The notes: generated by a model from the sequence alone, not told the origin. A stretch of DNA of 64,000 bases from Ryuthela nishihirai (GCA_038380435.1 JAWZYU010000056.1:744001-808000); one strand, 5' to 3'. Shown: positions 23,281 through 35,619, numbered from the stretch's first letter. Translations and numbers: made by a program.

Positions 23281-23823
23281 TAGTTTAATCCATAATAATT
23301 CAGCATAAGTAACTACTCTTCAGTAAGGGGTTCCCAAACTGAGGGCATAAAGATATGAAACATTTTGTTTATTTTTAATTATGAATTTTAATTGATTTTA
23401 TTGAAGTTTTTAAAAACTCCTATTTTTCAATTTTGTGTAAATAATAATACTAATACTCAAATAATACCTAATACTCAAATTTGCAAACAAAATAATGACC
23501 ATAGCTGCAGTAAGGTTGGCCAGAGTAAGTACGATTTATTTTTTAACAAATGATTTTTAATTGCTTTTAAAAATGACATTAAATTTAGCTAAATTAATCA
23601 TAAATATCTAAGATCAGACTTTAAGAAAGGGATAGTAGAGTCCAAATTCACTCTGGGCAGCAAATAGCTAACACTGGCGCTGCATGAGGGTTTTTCAAAA
23701 ATCAAAAAGGGGGGATGATGTCACAAAGTTTGGGCACTCTTGTTCTAGTAGTAGTTTTATAATACATTATTGTATATGATTAAAGCAATAATTATGAAAA
23801 TAATTTTTTCTTTTCCTATCTAG

Positions 23824-23876
23824 TAAACTACGTGCAAAATTGGGATTGAAGCCACTGGAAGTGCCAGAAATTCCTG
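23824..23876 (+). CDS. SART1: SART1 exon 3
   Basis: Acceptor CTATCTAG, donor CCTG/GTAAGT. It completes the Asn codon split after exon 2 and codes NKLRAKLGLKPLEVPEIP plus one base. KLRAKLGLKPLEV is among the most conserved segments in SART1 proteins and fixes the gene's identity. Confidence 0.95.
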
Positions 23877-25055
23877 GTAAGTTTCATCAGTGAAAAATAT
23901 ATGTAATAATAATGACAGATATTAATTTAATAATAAAGAATAAAAAGACAGTGCAGAAGGTTAATTAAAAGTTTACAGTAACACTTCAAAATGCATTAAT
24001 TTTTTTAAAATTTTCATTCTAATTTTTTTTAAATAGTGCTAGTTTAGAGCAAATTTTTAATATATACACTCAGATAGGTGAAATTAGTATTTTCGAACCA
24101 AAATGCAGAATAATATCCTAAATTATTATTTTCAAAAGGGTTTGATTTAGAAAGTTTTTGTAGCAACTACATATCAGTTTTTTTTATCCTGTTTGAAGGC
24201 AATATGATCAGTATGAAAAAGTCTCTTATCACTATTCATGCATTAATGTAATTTTAAAAGAATGTATTGTGCAAAAATTCATAACAATAGTCTCTTTTTA
24301 CTTGGGTTCATTGAAATTCGTTATATTGATATAAGATAAAATGTAGTTCTTAGTTGAATGGTGTGCAAGAATATAGTATATAGTGAATGATAGAGTAAAT
24401 AGAAAAAGTAAATCACAATATTTTACTTAATAATTCTATACACTTAATTTATATACTCAAGATGGATCATGTGAATGCAAACTGATGATGATGAAGCCGA
24501 ATACATTTTACATCTAGTTGCAAGACAAAAATAAGTTATTGATTTTTGTTTTAACTTTCGAAATTTCATCTGACTTGTCAGTTAAACTTTAGGCTAGAAG
24601 TTATATATGGTAGAAAGTTTTTTATTTTGATTTGTGGTTAATTTGATGTGCATTAAAATTTGATATGTTAAATATCCTGAGGCATAGAATTATAGATGAT
24701 TGCTGACATATATTTTTTTTCTTTACTGACATATATTTTTTTAATAAGGTATGGATATTTGGTTTCTTGGAAAATTCTTTAGTAAACTTTTCAATACAGA
24801 AAAATGCTTTTCATTAGTTGATGAAAGTTAAAAGCTTTTCTGTAAATGATTTTCCATTTTTTTTTTTTTAAATTTTAAATTTTTAAAATTTAAAAAAATT
24901 AAACTTTAAAAAATATAATTTTTTTTTGCTTCATGGAATATGGTGTCAGTAGTTGAAAGAGCTGTAGTAAGTTGATTCAATCTGATATTTCTCTGTGTTC
25001 TTTGATTCTTTGTGGGAGAGTTCATTTGGTTTCTCCTACGTTGCCAAGAGGATTT
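23877..25055. other. Intron 3, left part; nothing recognised
   Basis: AT-rich sequence with homopolymer-rich patches (24858-24925). No coding or repeat-family signal was identified. Confidence 0.35.
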
Positions 25056-25059
25056 GTTG

Positions 25060-25939
25060 TGTAACGCTCCAAAGAATTGAAAATACTCTTAAAGTTTGGA
25101 CCCTTTGATCCAATTATTTTCACGCTCCGGATAGCTGAGTCGGGCGCCAGGCAATAATTAACAAATTGACAGAAAATAAAGTTTAATTAGGGTTTGAAAT
25201 ACCAGCAAGCATTAACGAGTAAGAATTCAAAAATATCAAATGATTGTCAAAATGTAAAGGTTAATTCTAATCAAACAATTAACGTTGCTCAAGAGAAAAA
25301 AATTAGTAAAGATTCAAAAGGTTTATATAACAAACAATTTATTTTCAAAAAACACTCACCAAAACTTCAATAAAGAGGATGCTACATAATTTCTCAACTC
25401 TGTCCAAAAACTCTGAGTACACACACTGCACTAACTGTGCTCAACTGTCTTCTGTGCTTGTGCTTCCTCTACTAACTAACATGTCACCAGGTTATAACAA
25501 AAGGCTACAGAGCCCGCACGTGTCATGTTGCACACCGCGAAAGACATTTGCATAAATTGACGAGCGGCGCAAGCTATGACGCAAGAGGGGGCGTGTCCTT
25601 GTGCATGTGCTTTAGCAGGTGATAATCGAAAGTTCGGAATTGCGCATGCGCAACTCCTAACTCTTGGAAATGAACGCTGTGATGCCAAAAATGAAATGAA
25701 AATCCCCAAAATGATAAATATAACATAAATTAAGCAAAACTGGTTATAAAAAAAATAAATAAATACCACCTTAAGCAGCTGCTTGCCACAGAGGTCTGAC
25801 AGGAGCCTGTCAGTTTATATGCCAGAGTAGAAGGTCTGAGAGGATGGCAGGACCTCAGCAGAAAAATGACACAAACCATGCCTTACCTGGGGCTCGAACC
25901 CAGGTCCCGTAAGTAAAAGTGAACGAGGGGGGCATCACA
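25060..25939 (-). mobile_element. Solo LTR, copy 1 (4-bp TSD)
   Basis: A TG...CA-bounded LTR in reverse: the right-hand end is TGTGATGCCCCC on the - strand and the left end reads TGTAACGCTCC on the + strand. It is flanked by GTTG at 25056-25059 and 25940-25943. Two further copies are at 53223-53926 and 62650-63775. No gag/pol internal region adjoins it, so it is a solo LTR left by LTR-LTR recombination. A 4-bp duplication fits Gypsy- or BEL-type elements. A SINE-B (25749-25910) interrupts it. Confidence 0.92.
25749..25910 (-). repeat. SINE-B, 5'-truncated, inside solo LTR
   Basis: Tail at the left (AAATAAATAAATACC); the head is cut at GAACCCAGGTCCC. Comparison with the LTR copy ending at 63775, which lacks it, confirms the insertion. 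No clear TSD. Confidence 0.9.
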
Positions 25940-25943
25940 GTTG

Positions 25944-26879
25944 AATTATCAGAATCTGTGTTTTGCTGTATGATGGGTACTAGGTATGCTCCACTAGCAT
26001 GTGATGTTATGCCTTTATCAAGTTTTACGTAAGATAAAATGGTTATAGGAGATTTTCTATGAGCTTTATAGCTTTTCATAATGCTGTTGACAGTATTATT
26101 GATACCTGGAAAGTGCACAATAGGTACTTCCCCACATAAAGGACAGAGATAACCTAGAAGCTATGCTAGGCTTGTCCTAGTTTCTCATACAACATACAAA
26201 CACTTGCACAAGGACGTGCCCCATTTGTCATAGTAATCAGGTATGCTAACCTATCTGATATAGTGATACCAGATAGGGAATAAATGATGTATAGTTAGTA
26301 TTTTGAAGTTTATGTTGAAGACAGATGCTATTCAGTTGAAAAAATGTAGTTCATCATCCATTTTGCTGAAAAGCTTAGTTTTCTTTATGAAATAGTGTGG
26401 ATAGCATATATCTTGGCAAAGGGAATATATAAACAATAGTTCTATGTTCAAAAAGTATTTACTATTGCCAAATTGATATGCTCTGAAGAATAAAAATGAC
26501 ATGGTTGAGATAAGTGAAGTTCTATTGTGAGTTGAAAGGTTATTGTCAATCAATAGATGTAGTCAAAGCTGTATCCAGTATCTTTTGTCATTTTTATATC
26601 TGAAGTGATATGAATTTTTTCTGCAGAAAATAATACACCAGTGCAAGTAAGCACTAAACCTAAATATAGTCATGCAGTTTTTTTTTAATACTGTATTTAA
26701 TTTTAAGATTATGAATAGGTAATTTAGAGAATTGGGGTATGATTAACCTTTTAAGCAAATAGCTCCTGAATGTATTTTGTGATTGTGTTATGTAGCTTAT
26801 AGAAATATTTCAGATTAACGTTTATAATAATAGTTCACCAGAATTAGAATCTCAGTATTTTGATAAAATAATAATAAGA
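25944..26879. other. Intron 3 stretch with one short dispersed repeat
   Basis: 26105-26245 matches 7085-7200 in reverse (shared GAAAC.AGGACAAGCCTA and AGCTTCTAGGTTAT on the - strand) and, more weakly, 45650-45720. The remainder shows nothing. Confidence 0.4.
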
Positions 26880-26891
26880 ACATATTGTAGG

Positions 26892-27216
26892 TTGGGTTGG
26901 GTTGTTTTACCTCTGAGCGGCACTTTTTTGTACACCATGGGCTAAATGGCCAGGTCACATGGACCCCGAAGGCTCAGAGAAGTTGGGGGAGGGGACCCAC
27001 TGGAACAGCTGTTGGGAGACAGATGGTAACCTCCCGTCAAGGCCATCCAGCGTGTTCTTTAACGTGCACAGGGTATGACTCTCCCGCACACGGGGCCACG
27101 GCTTAACGTCCCATCCGACGGACGGCGGCCTTTCCAAGCCCATCGGTGTCCCCTACTGACCGTGGGCAGGGCGGGGAATTTTTGCGGAGATAAATCTCAA
27201 TGCTGACCCAGCTGGG
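26892..27216 (-). repeat. SINE-A, 5'-truncated
   Basis: TSD ACATATTGTAGG at 26880-26891 and 27217-27228. The copy stops in the tRNA-like part (CAGCTGGG), so it lacks both internal promoter boxes. Confidence 0.95.
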
Positions 27217-27689
27217 ACATATTGTAGGAAATAATTGTGGCAACATCAGTAATCTTCACCACTAATATGATTATGTACCTTAAAAATATGATGTAAATGT
27301 TAAGCTTGCAGTTGAAGGCCATGAAGCCACTCAACATTTTATATCAGATTCAGAGAAAAATGTAGTTCATCATTTTACAACTTTAGCACCCTCTAAGAAT
27401 TAAAGTTTGAACTAATGTATGATTCGGAAAATGCAAATAGTAGTCTTTCATTACAACATATATAATCCAAAAATAAATTTATATTTTTCTAAAATGTAAA
27501 GTTTAAATGTCTTCAGATGGATGGTCTGTTGATAAAGGGAAAACCATGGCTTGTACTTGTTGATGAAATCTGGAATAATCATATAATGAAGTTAACAGGT
27601 CTCTAAATGGCATTTAGACACACTGGGAAGAGAGCTGTGTACAAATCCCCTGTGATGATGTGCAGAACAAGCGAGGCCTAAGGTCCAAC

Positions 27690-28880
27690 CCCATCTTCTT
27701 GAAATGCAGACTGTTATTGTCTATTTTCAGAAAATCCCGAATTAAATGCTGATTAATTTGGCATATAATGTCATAATTCCTTTCATTAGTTATTTGACAA
27801 AAAAATTCTAAGATTAATTTTTTTGGCTGATCATAGTGAAAAATAGCTGGCCTCTGGATGTAAATCAGTTTTTCAGGTGGAACCCTGGAAAGGTTAGTGG
27901 CACCTGTGTCGTCCTCTGCCATGGTGTAAAATGCCCATGACCCAGTTTACACCTCAAGCCAATCTTGAACAACAAGCTGGGGTGGGGGTTGCTCAGTCAG
28001 TAGCACGCCAGGCTCGTAATCTGTAGTTCCCAGGTTCGAGTCCCAGCTGGGTCAGCATTGAGATTTATCTCCGCAAAATTCCCCGCCCTGCCCACAGTCA
28101 GTAGGGGACACCGATGGGCTTGGAAAGGCCGCCATCCGTCAGATGGGATGTTAAGCTGTGGCTCCATGTGCGGGAGAGCCATACCCTGTGCATGTTAAAG
28201 AACACGCTCGATGGCCTTGACGGGAGGCTACCATCTGTCTCCCAACAGCTGTTCCAGTGGGTCCCCTCCCCCAACCTTCTCTGAGCCTTCGGGGCCCATG
28301 GTGTGCAAAAAAGTGCTGCTCAGAGGTAAAACAACCCAACCCAAAGCCATAGAATGCTGGGATAAATGATAAAAAATAATTCTAGGAATATTGAAATAGC
28401 TTTTAAAACAGAAGGGGAAAAAAAAAAAAACAACAGAGATACATACTTTGTAATTACTTTCAAAATCTGTTTTTATAATTTTTTTTTGTTAATATTCCTG
28501 AGAGTTTTGAAACTTTAAAGAAAAAATTTGTTGATAATATCTGAAATCAGACTTACAAGTTTAAATCAGGGAGTTGCTTCAGCATAGAGTAACATTAACA
28601 AACAAATTGGCAATGCTGTTATATCAGGTCTAAAAAATATCAATCAGATGGCTTTAGTGAATTTATATATGTAGCAGCTTAATAAAATATTAATCAGCTG
28701 AAAAATGCAAGCTTATTTTTCAAGCACAAATAATGCATTTTTATGAGAGGAAAATTTCCAAATGGCAAATTTTTTAAAACATAATTGAAGTTTTATGTGT
28801 TGTACTTGAAACTGATATAGGTGTTGTTGGTTTAATTTTGGATTCTGTCAACTTGTGTAATGGACATAGGCCCTGGAAGG
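27690..28880. repeat. AT-rich dispersed repeat, split by a SINE-A
   Basis: 27715-27870 is the reverse of 7830-7960 (TTAGTTATTTGACAAAAAAA). 28430-28690 matches 8415-8650 in direct orientation, and the block ends CCCTGGAAGGGTTAA at 28870-28884. The two orientations suggest an inverted structure within the element. Confidence 0.45.
27979..28343 (+). repeat. SINE-A with a 3' internal deletion
   Basis: Nearly complete, but TCCATGTGACCTGGCCATTTAG-type sequence is missing near 28292. No convincing TSD. Confidence 0.9.
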
Positions 28881-28984
28881 GTTAAAGCTGTAGCTAAATC
28901 ACAAAACGTTGTTTACTTCTTATTCAGATAGGAACATTGTTGTTTCAATTTAGCTTTACTTTTATTGTTACATCGTATAATTAA

Positions 28985-29650
28985 AATAATTAACTGAAAA
29001 AAATTTGGTTGCCTTAAGTGGAATTTGAATCCACGTCTCCCAGAAACGTGCAGGTACGATAACCACTACGCCATCAGAGACAACAATGTGCCATATAGGC
29101 ATTCCCACATATTTTTGTTGATTCGCTATTGGTGCCATCATGTCTGCTTTCTTGTCTGCAAACAGCATATAGTTTCCTGTGATACTTTATTACTGAATTA
29201 TTTATATAATGCTATGCCGTGGCCGAGTGGTTAGCACGCTTGGCTACTGATCTACGGGACCTGGGTTCGAGCCCCGGATTAGGCATGGATGTGTGTGTCG
29301 TTTTTTCTGCTGAGGTCCTGCCATCCTCTCAGATCTCCTACTGTGGCATATAAACTGACAGACTCCTGTCAGACCTCTGTGGCAAGCAGCTGCTTGAGGG
29401 GGTATTTATTTATTTATTTTTTTTATTTATGAGCATTAGTGACAAATATTACTTCCACTATATGAGGCAGCTTGGCTTCTTGATTTCCGATAGATGGTGC
29501 CACTGGCGAATCAGCAAAAATATGTCGGGAGATCTATGTATCACATTATTGAAGAAAATGGTTAGTCTCTGATGGTGTTATCATACCTGAGAGACGTGGA
29601 TTTGAATCACACTCAGGGCAACCAAAAAAATTTCAACTATTTATTTCAAG
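28985..29650. repeat. tRNA-like inverted-repeat element, different family, split by SINE-B
   Basis: Left arm 28985-29135 and right arm about 29495-29650 are inverted and roughly 75% identical. Both contain a tRNA-like block (A-box-like TGGCGTAGTGG; B-box-like GGATTCAAATTCC on the - strand of the left arm) and a further block with TATTTTTG(T/C)TGATTCGC. A SINE-B fills part of the loop. A ~22-bp direct repeat CTGTGATACTTTATTACTGA lies in the loop at 29177-29196 and outside the right arm at 29678-29697. Confidence 0.6.
29213..29430 (+). repeat. SINE-B, head slightly shortened
   Basis: Begins TATGCCGTGGCCGAGTGG and ends in repeated TATT. It sits in the loop of the inverted-repeat element. TSD unclear. 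Confidence 0.9.
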
Positions 29651-30099
29651 TGTTTCTTGTCTACAGATCATTTTTCTGTGATACTTTATTACTGAATAAT
29701 AACTATTCAGTAATTAATGCATATAACCATCATAATGCATATTTGGGAAATAGTGTTGTATTTTAACATAAGTATATAATTTACTAAATAATTACATACA
29801 ACAACAAAATGTGATATTTTTTCCTTCCATGATTATCACACTCTGCAACTGAAATTGAAAAATATAGTTTACCAGCTATAATAATTGCTTATGTAATAAT
29901 AGTAGTAGTAGTATAGTATGTAGGTTTTATGTGAATCTTCCACCTTTTTAAGGAACAAATGGATTAATCTTTTTTAGTTATTAAGCAATTTTCGTAGTGG
30001 TTATATTTGATAAAAGTCTTAATGATAATTTTAAGTTAATGTTAAAAAAAGTATTGAGCAGTTTTCTGTTGTAATGTTTCGTCAAGTCCCTTACCAATG

Positions 30100-30483
30100 G
30101 GGGGCGGGGGTGGCTCAGTCGGTAGCGCGCCAGGCTCGTAATCTGTAGTTCCCAGATTCGAGTCCCAGCTGGGTCAGCGTTGAGATTTATCTCCGCAAAA
30201 TTCCCCGCCCTGCCCACGGTCATTAGGGGACACCGATGGGCTTGGAAAAGCCGCCGTCCATCGGATGGGACATTAAGCCGTGGCCCCGTGTGCGGGAGAG
30301 CCATACCCTGTGCACGTTAAAGAACACGCTGGATGGCCTTGACGGGAGGCTGCCATCTGTCTCCCAACAGCTGTTCCAGTGGGTCCCCTCCCCCAACCTT
30401 CTCTGAGCCTTCGGGGTCCATGTGACCTGGCCATTTAGCCCATGGTGTGCAAAAAAGTGCCGCTTAGAGGTAAAACAACCCAA
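30100..30483 (+). repeat. SINE-A, full length
   Basis: TSD CCCTTACCAATG at 30088-30099, with one mismatch at 30484-30495 (CCCTTACCAGTG). Confidence 0.95.
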
Positions 30484-30650
30484 CCCTTACCAGTGATCAG
30501 TAGACCAAGTCTGAATAATTTTTCTGCAGGTAGTTAATGGATGAATTACTTCATGAAATAATTATGGACACAAAATTCTTACCCAAGTCAGTTTTTTAAA
30601 TGTAATTCATAAAATTATAATGTATGTTTTTTTTTCTGTGTGGTTTTAAG

Positions 30651-30801
30651 GATTGGGAGCTACTGAAGGTGAACAAGAAGGGGAAAAAGTGAAAGAGGTT
30701 TTTGTCAAAACAGAAAACATTTCAGAAAAGAAGCAAGCTGAGAAAATAAAGGAAAAAATATTAACAATGAAAGAGAAAAGAAAAATTGCCAATAAGTTAA
30801 G
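30651..30801 (+). CDS. SART1: SART1 exon 4
   Basis: Acceptor GGTTTTAAG at 30642-30650, donor AAG/GTAAGT (exon's last base 30801). It codes about 50 residues: GLGATEGEQEGEKVKE, then KTENISEKKQAEKIKE and KEKRKIANKLR. The Lys/Glu-rich helical segment matches the region of SART1 after KPLEV, which is variable in sequence but conserved in charge. It ends two bases into a codon. Confidence 0.9.
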
Positions 30802-30880
30802 GTAAGTGTATGTTTTGTGCCTGTTAGGTTTTCTAATGCTTTTTACACACCTCACTACTCTCATCACTTTACCTCAGAAA

Positions 30881-30928
30881 AACGACAGAAATATCCATGC
30901 CTTATCCAGGGTTCGAACCAAGCTCAAC
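30881..30928 (-). repeat. SINE-B fragment
   Basis: Only the region around CAGAAAAACGAC...CATGCCTTATCC and the reversed B box GGTTCGAACC remains. Confidence 0.7.
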
Positions 30929-32100
30929 CTCATCACTTAACCAACAACAAGCCAAACCTCTTCACTTTATTAAATCTCTGACAAGTGCAAGAGCAAAATT
31001 TACACCTCTCTCTTTTACAAGCCAAACCTCATCACTTTATTAAATCTATTCTTGGTTTGTGCAGCAGATGTTCTATATCTGCTCCCATCGATTAATGCTT
31101 GACAGCCAGATATCGTAAAACAACAACATTTATTTTACAAAAACAAGTTTGGGGAGGTAGCCAGTGGGTAGTTGTGCACTTATTTTGAACACCTGCCAGC
31201 ACTGTAGAGCTTATTTCTATTTCAGGTTTGGTACCTTATGTAACACCAATTTAATCGTACAGGACAATTCAGTCCACAGCACACTTTCAGTTCACATGGT
31301 GTTGGCCCACAGCTAAATCACAAGGCCATACATCCCACAGAACACCACAGGACTATATCCACAGAAAATTCTCTGCTCTTCGGAACTACGTCCGCCTTCA
31401 CCTGAGTCAGTCATCGAAGTTCTGTTCTCTTAATCCCCACTACCCCCAGTAATCGTTTGACCTTCGGATCAGGTCACTCTGCACCTTCATCTACACAAGA
31501 TCAACTCCCTTCGCTGGCTACCCTCAACCCTTTTACACATAAGAATACTTCTATGAGGTATCATAGCCATAAAACATAAACTCAGGGCCATGCACGAGCG
31601 CACAAACAGATTTACAACTTGTTTCCTGTAGTTGTTTACCCCAGATTGCATCCCTCAAACAGGGCTTGGTTGCCAGATCCTGACAGTGCCTATTATCAAA
31701 TATTTATTTGATGTCTTACATCTAGGTTATTCCATGTTATATTGACAGATATTAGAAAAGTATTCCTTGTTATCTCAGAATTGCATCAATGTTGCTGTTG
31801 TTGTTTTGGTGACCTTCAATATTTTAGTGTAAAGGCAAATCCCAGTTTTTTCTTTTTGTAACTTTCTTTTTATGACCAGACAGATCTTAAAGGTTAAAAA
31901 AAAACTTCATTTTGTGTTAGCACTAAGACAGTGATGAGTTGAATTCTGATGTGTGCAGGCACATATGAATTAAATGTAAAATCAAATATTGGGTTCTGCT
32001 TTATTTAGATTAATGATTCAAAATTTATATCAATCCTCATTTAACCTATTCTACACATAAAAGATATTATATCTCAACAATTACTGATTATTACATAATA
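30929..32100. other. Intron 4 stretch; C-rich unknown block
   Basis: A short duplication CAAGCCAAACCTC.TCACTTTA occurs at about 30949 and 31019. 31230-31700 is unusually C-rich and less AT-rich than its surroundings, with no open frame or known motif. It could be part of an unidentified transposable element. Confidence 0.35.
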
Positions 32101-32103
32101 GAA

Positions 32104-32261
32104 TAATAATAAATAAATATCGCCTCAAGCAGCTGCTTGCTACGGAGGTCTGATAGGAGCTTATCGGTTTATATGCCATAGTAGAGGGCCAGTTTATATG
32201 CCTCGGCAGAAAAACGACGGAAACATCCATGCCTTACCCAGGGTTCGAACCAAGGTCCCTT
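32104..32261 (-). repeat. SINE-B, truncated and internally rearranged
   Basis: Tail at the left. The GTTTATATGCC segment is present twice (32166 and 32191), indicating internal duplication. The head stops at AACCAAGGTCCCTTA. Confidence 0.88.
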
Positions 32262-32639
32262 AATCACCGCTTACATAGTTGCAAAATTGTGGTATCGAAT
32301 GAACAAATCACAGTTTTTAAATATTTTGTAGTTCTTTGCTGGATCACATTACAAATAATTCCTTTTTTGTAGTGAATTCATCTTTTCATGGGTAAATTCT
32401 AAAAGCAAGCAGACTGAATTTACACATGCAAAATTAAGAAACATAGTCTCCCAGTTTTGCAGAAATGTTCCGTTTGTATTATTTGTGTTTCTTTTTCACC
32501 CAATGGGGAGAGTTTAGGCAAATGCAATATGCTGAGACGACAGTTTGGATTATTGCTTTAAACATGTGAATGATTTTTTTTTACTCCTCAAAAATAGTGA
32601 TGTGAAAACCTAGCGATATGTAAATACCATTCTCTGCTG

Positions 32640-33470
32640 TGGTTTACCATGTTTATGCTACATTTCCGCATGATAATGCCATACCACAAACGTTACGAGC
32701 CATTCCTCTGCTGGCTTGGTTCACCCGGATCTGTCGCTGATTTAACACATCTGGGACATCATGAAACGATGTCTGAGAACAGAACCAACTCCAGTCAGTA
32801 AAATGACGGATCTTCAGATGCAAATGCAGCAATCTAGAGAACCATAAACCAGGACATTATTTGGAAACTTTTTGAATCACTTCCTAACCATATTAGTTCT
32901 TATATTGCTATGAAAGAAGCCCACACCTTGTACTGATGTTACCCTAATATCCATATATCTGCCTCCCTAAGGGGCGGGGGTGGCTCAGTCGGTAGCGCAC
33001 CAGGCTCGTAATCTGTAGTTCCCAGGTTCGAGTCCCAGCTGGGTCAGCATTGAGATTTATCTCCGCAAAATTCCCCGCCCTGCCCACGGTCAGTAGGGGA
33101 CACCGATGGGCTTGGAAAGGCCGCCGTCCGCCGGATGGGACGTTAAGCCGTGGCCCCGTGTGTGGGAGAGCCATACCCTGTGCACGTTAAAGAACACGCT
33201 GGATGGCCTTGACGGGAGGCTACTATTTGTCTCCTAACAGCTGTTCCAGTGGGTCCCCTTCCCCAACCTTCTCTGAGCCTTCGGGGTCCATGTGACCTGG
33301 CCATTTAGCCCATGGTGTGCAAAAAAGTGTCGCTCAGGGGTAAAACAACCCAAATCTGCCTCCCTAAACAGGCTACAGGTGCAATTATTACACTATCTTT
33401 TAGCACATCTCTTTGTATCATATGTGCGATATTCCCTCTGGTGGACAATTTTTTTGATGCAGAGTGTAGG
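32640..33470 (+). pseudogene. Tc1-like transposase C-terminal relic, split by SINE-A
   Basis: Reading between frames, 32660-32900 gives HHDNAIP, then DLSLI*HIWDIMKRCLRTEP, then a FESLPNHI-like end. This is the DNAxPH...SPDLxPIEHxWD arrangement of Tc1-type DDE transposases. The flank continues to about 33470 after the SINE. No termini were assigned. Confidence 0.65.
32971..33353 (+). repeat. SINE-A, full length
   Basis: 14-bp TSD ATCTGCCTCCCTAA at 32957-32970 and 33354-33367. Confidence 0.96.
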
Positions 33471-34059
33471 TAAAACACTTGCATAACTTGCACAACATGT
33501 ATGCCTTAACTTAACTTAAGTTTTCAGTATGTTTTAGTTTAAAAACTATTGGGTGAAGTAATGATGAAAGTCATCAAACTTGGCTATATTCTCCATTATA
33601 TATTACTTAATTGGAAAGTGCAACTGAGGGTTTATTCAACAATGTCATATTGATGTTCCCTTATTCTTTCCTGTAATGATCTTGTTGTCATATCAACATA
33701 GCTTGAAGTATATCCTCGGTTTTCTTATAATTTATTGGTATAAAGTATATAGCACCATTTATAGAGGTTAGATTGCTGTTACTGGATTGTATTTATTTAA
33801 TAATTTATTATATAATTACTTTTCCTACACTGCAATCAGTGATGAAAGTGTATTTATTTGTGCCATTAGACACCAAGACTTGATATTTATCTTTATCGTT
33901 CTAATTTTTTTTTATTGGATTGTAAGTCAGGAAGACCATCAGGGACACATGGCATTAATTGGAAATTTCTAAACATGTTCTTTTGTGTAATAGGTTATAT
34001 AATTCCACCTTATTTCTGAATGCAAGTGATTTTTGCTTTTATTATTTTTATTGAGGTGG

Positions 34060-34968
34060 TAGTTGGCTTATCTGGTATCACACCATACTCATAATCTGCA
34101 GTTAACAGGTTCTAGATGCCAACTGAGATTTATCTCCCATAATCCCCACTCTGTCATCACAGAGAAAGAGGCCCATTCTGTCAGATGGAATGGGTTGGGT
34201 TGTTGGGTTGTTTTACTTCTGAGCGGCACCTTTTTGCACACCATGGGCTAAATGGCCAGGTGACATGGACCCCGAAGGCTCAGAGAAGGTTGGGGGAGGG
34301 GACCCACTGGAACAGCTGTTGGGAGACAGATGGTAGCCTCCCGTCAAAGCCATCCAGTGTGTTCTTTAACGTTGGGTTGTTTTACCTCTGAACGGCACTT
34401 TTTTGCACACCATGGGCTAAATGGCCAGGTCACATGGACCCCGAAGGCTCAGAGAAGGTTGGGGGAGGGGACCCACTGGAACAGCTGTTGGGAGACAGAT
34501 GGTAGCCTCCCATCAAGGCCATCCAGCGTGTTCTTTAACGTGCACAGGGTATGGCTCTCCCGCCCACGGGGCCACGGCTTAACGTCCCATCCGACAGACG
34601 GTGGCCTTTCCAAGCCCATCGGTGTCCCCTACTGACCGTGGGCAGAGCAAGGAATTTTGCGGAGATAAATCTCAATGCTGACCCAGCTGGGACTCAAACC
34701 TGGGAACTATAGATTACGAGCCTGGTGCGCTACCGACTGAGCCACCCCCACCCCATCAGATGGAATGTTAAGCCATGGCCTTGTGTACAGAAGAGCTATA
34801 CCCTGTGCACATTAAAGAACATTCTGGATGGCCTTGATGGGAGGCTTCTATCTGCCTCAACACCTATTGAGTATCATTTTCTTAACCTCCTCTGAGGCCT
34901 TCGGGTTTTTGTGACCTAGCCATTTAGCTCATTGTGTATAAAAAAAATCTGCTTAGAGGTAAAACAAG
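34060..34968 (+). repeat. SINE-A, old copy split by a dimeric SINE-A
   Basis: Diverged head and body at about 34060-34192 resume at 34756 and run to AGAGGTAAAACAAGG near 34968. The break is at the TSD of the inserted pair, giving a SINE inside a SINE of the same family. Confidence 0.85.
34193..34755 (-). repeat. Dimeric SINE-A: full copy plus 3' half in tandem
   Basis: On the - strand a full-length SINE-A (34755 to about 34374) is followed directly by the 3' half of a second SINE-A (about 34373 to 34193, beginning GTTAAAGAACAC). One 12-bp TSD, TCAGATGGAATG at 34181-34192 and 34756-34767, flanks the pair. Confidence 0.85.
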
Positions 34969-35233
34969 GACTATTTTTATATTCACATAAAGTGGTTAGT
35001 TTATTATTGTCAAATCTAATTGAATTTATTGATATTATAGACACTGTATGTGGATTAAGCATAAAAATGCTAATTTTTTTTATCATTATATCTAATCTTG
35101 CAACTTATTGCAATCCATGTGTCTTAATGGTATAGAGTTTGTAAAGTAGCATTAATGAGCTTACTACAATCAGCAGGTCAACAGTCTGGGCTTCTACCAT
35201 ACCCACCACTGCACATGCAAGTGCTATTGCCAG

Positions 35234-35619
35234 GGGGCGGGGGTGGCTCAGTCGGTAGCGTGCCAGGCTTGTAATCTGTAGTTCCCAGGTTCGAGTCCCA
35301 GCTGGGTCAGCGTTGAGATTTATCTCCGCAAAATTCCCCACCCTGCCCACGGCGGTCAGTAGGGGACACCGATGGGCTTGGAAAGGCTGCCGTCCGTCGG
35401 ATGGGACATTAAGCCGTGGCCTTGTGTGCAGGAGAGCCATACCCTGTGCACGTTAAAGAACACGCTGGATGACCTTGACGGGAGGCTACCATCTGTCTCC
35501 CAACAGCTGTTCCAGTGGGTCCCCTCCCCCAACCTGCTCTGAGCCTTTGGGGTCCATGTGACCTGGCCATTTAGCCCATGGTGTGCAAAAAAGTGCCGCT
35601 CAGAGGTAAAACAACCCAA
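35234..35619 (+). repeat. SINE-A, full length
   Basis: TSD GCTATTGCCAG at 35223-35233 and 35620-35630. Confidence 0.95.

Noticed and set aside
31230..31700. Another LTR beginning TGTAACACC
   Set aside because: The left edge resembles an LTR start, but no CA-ended partner edge or matching TSD could be found.
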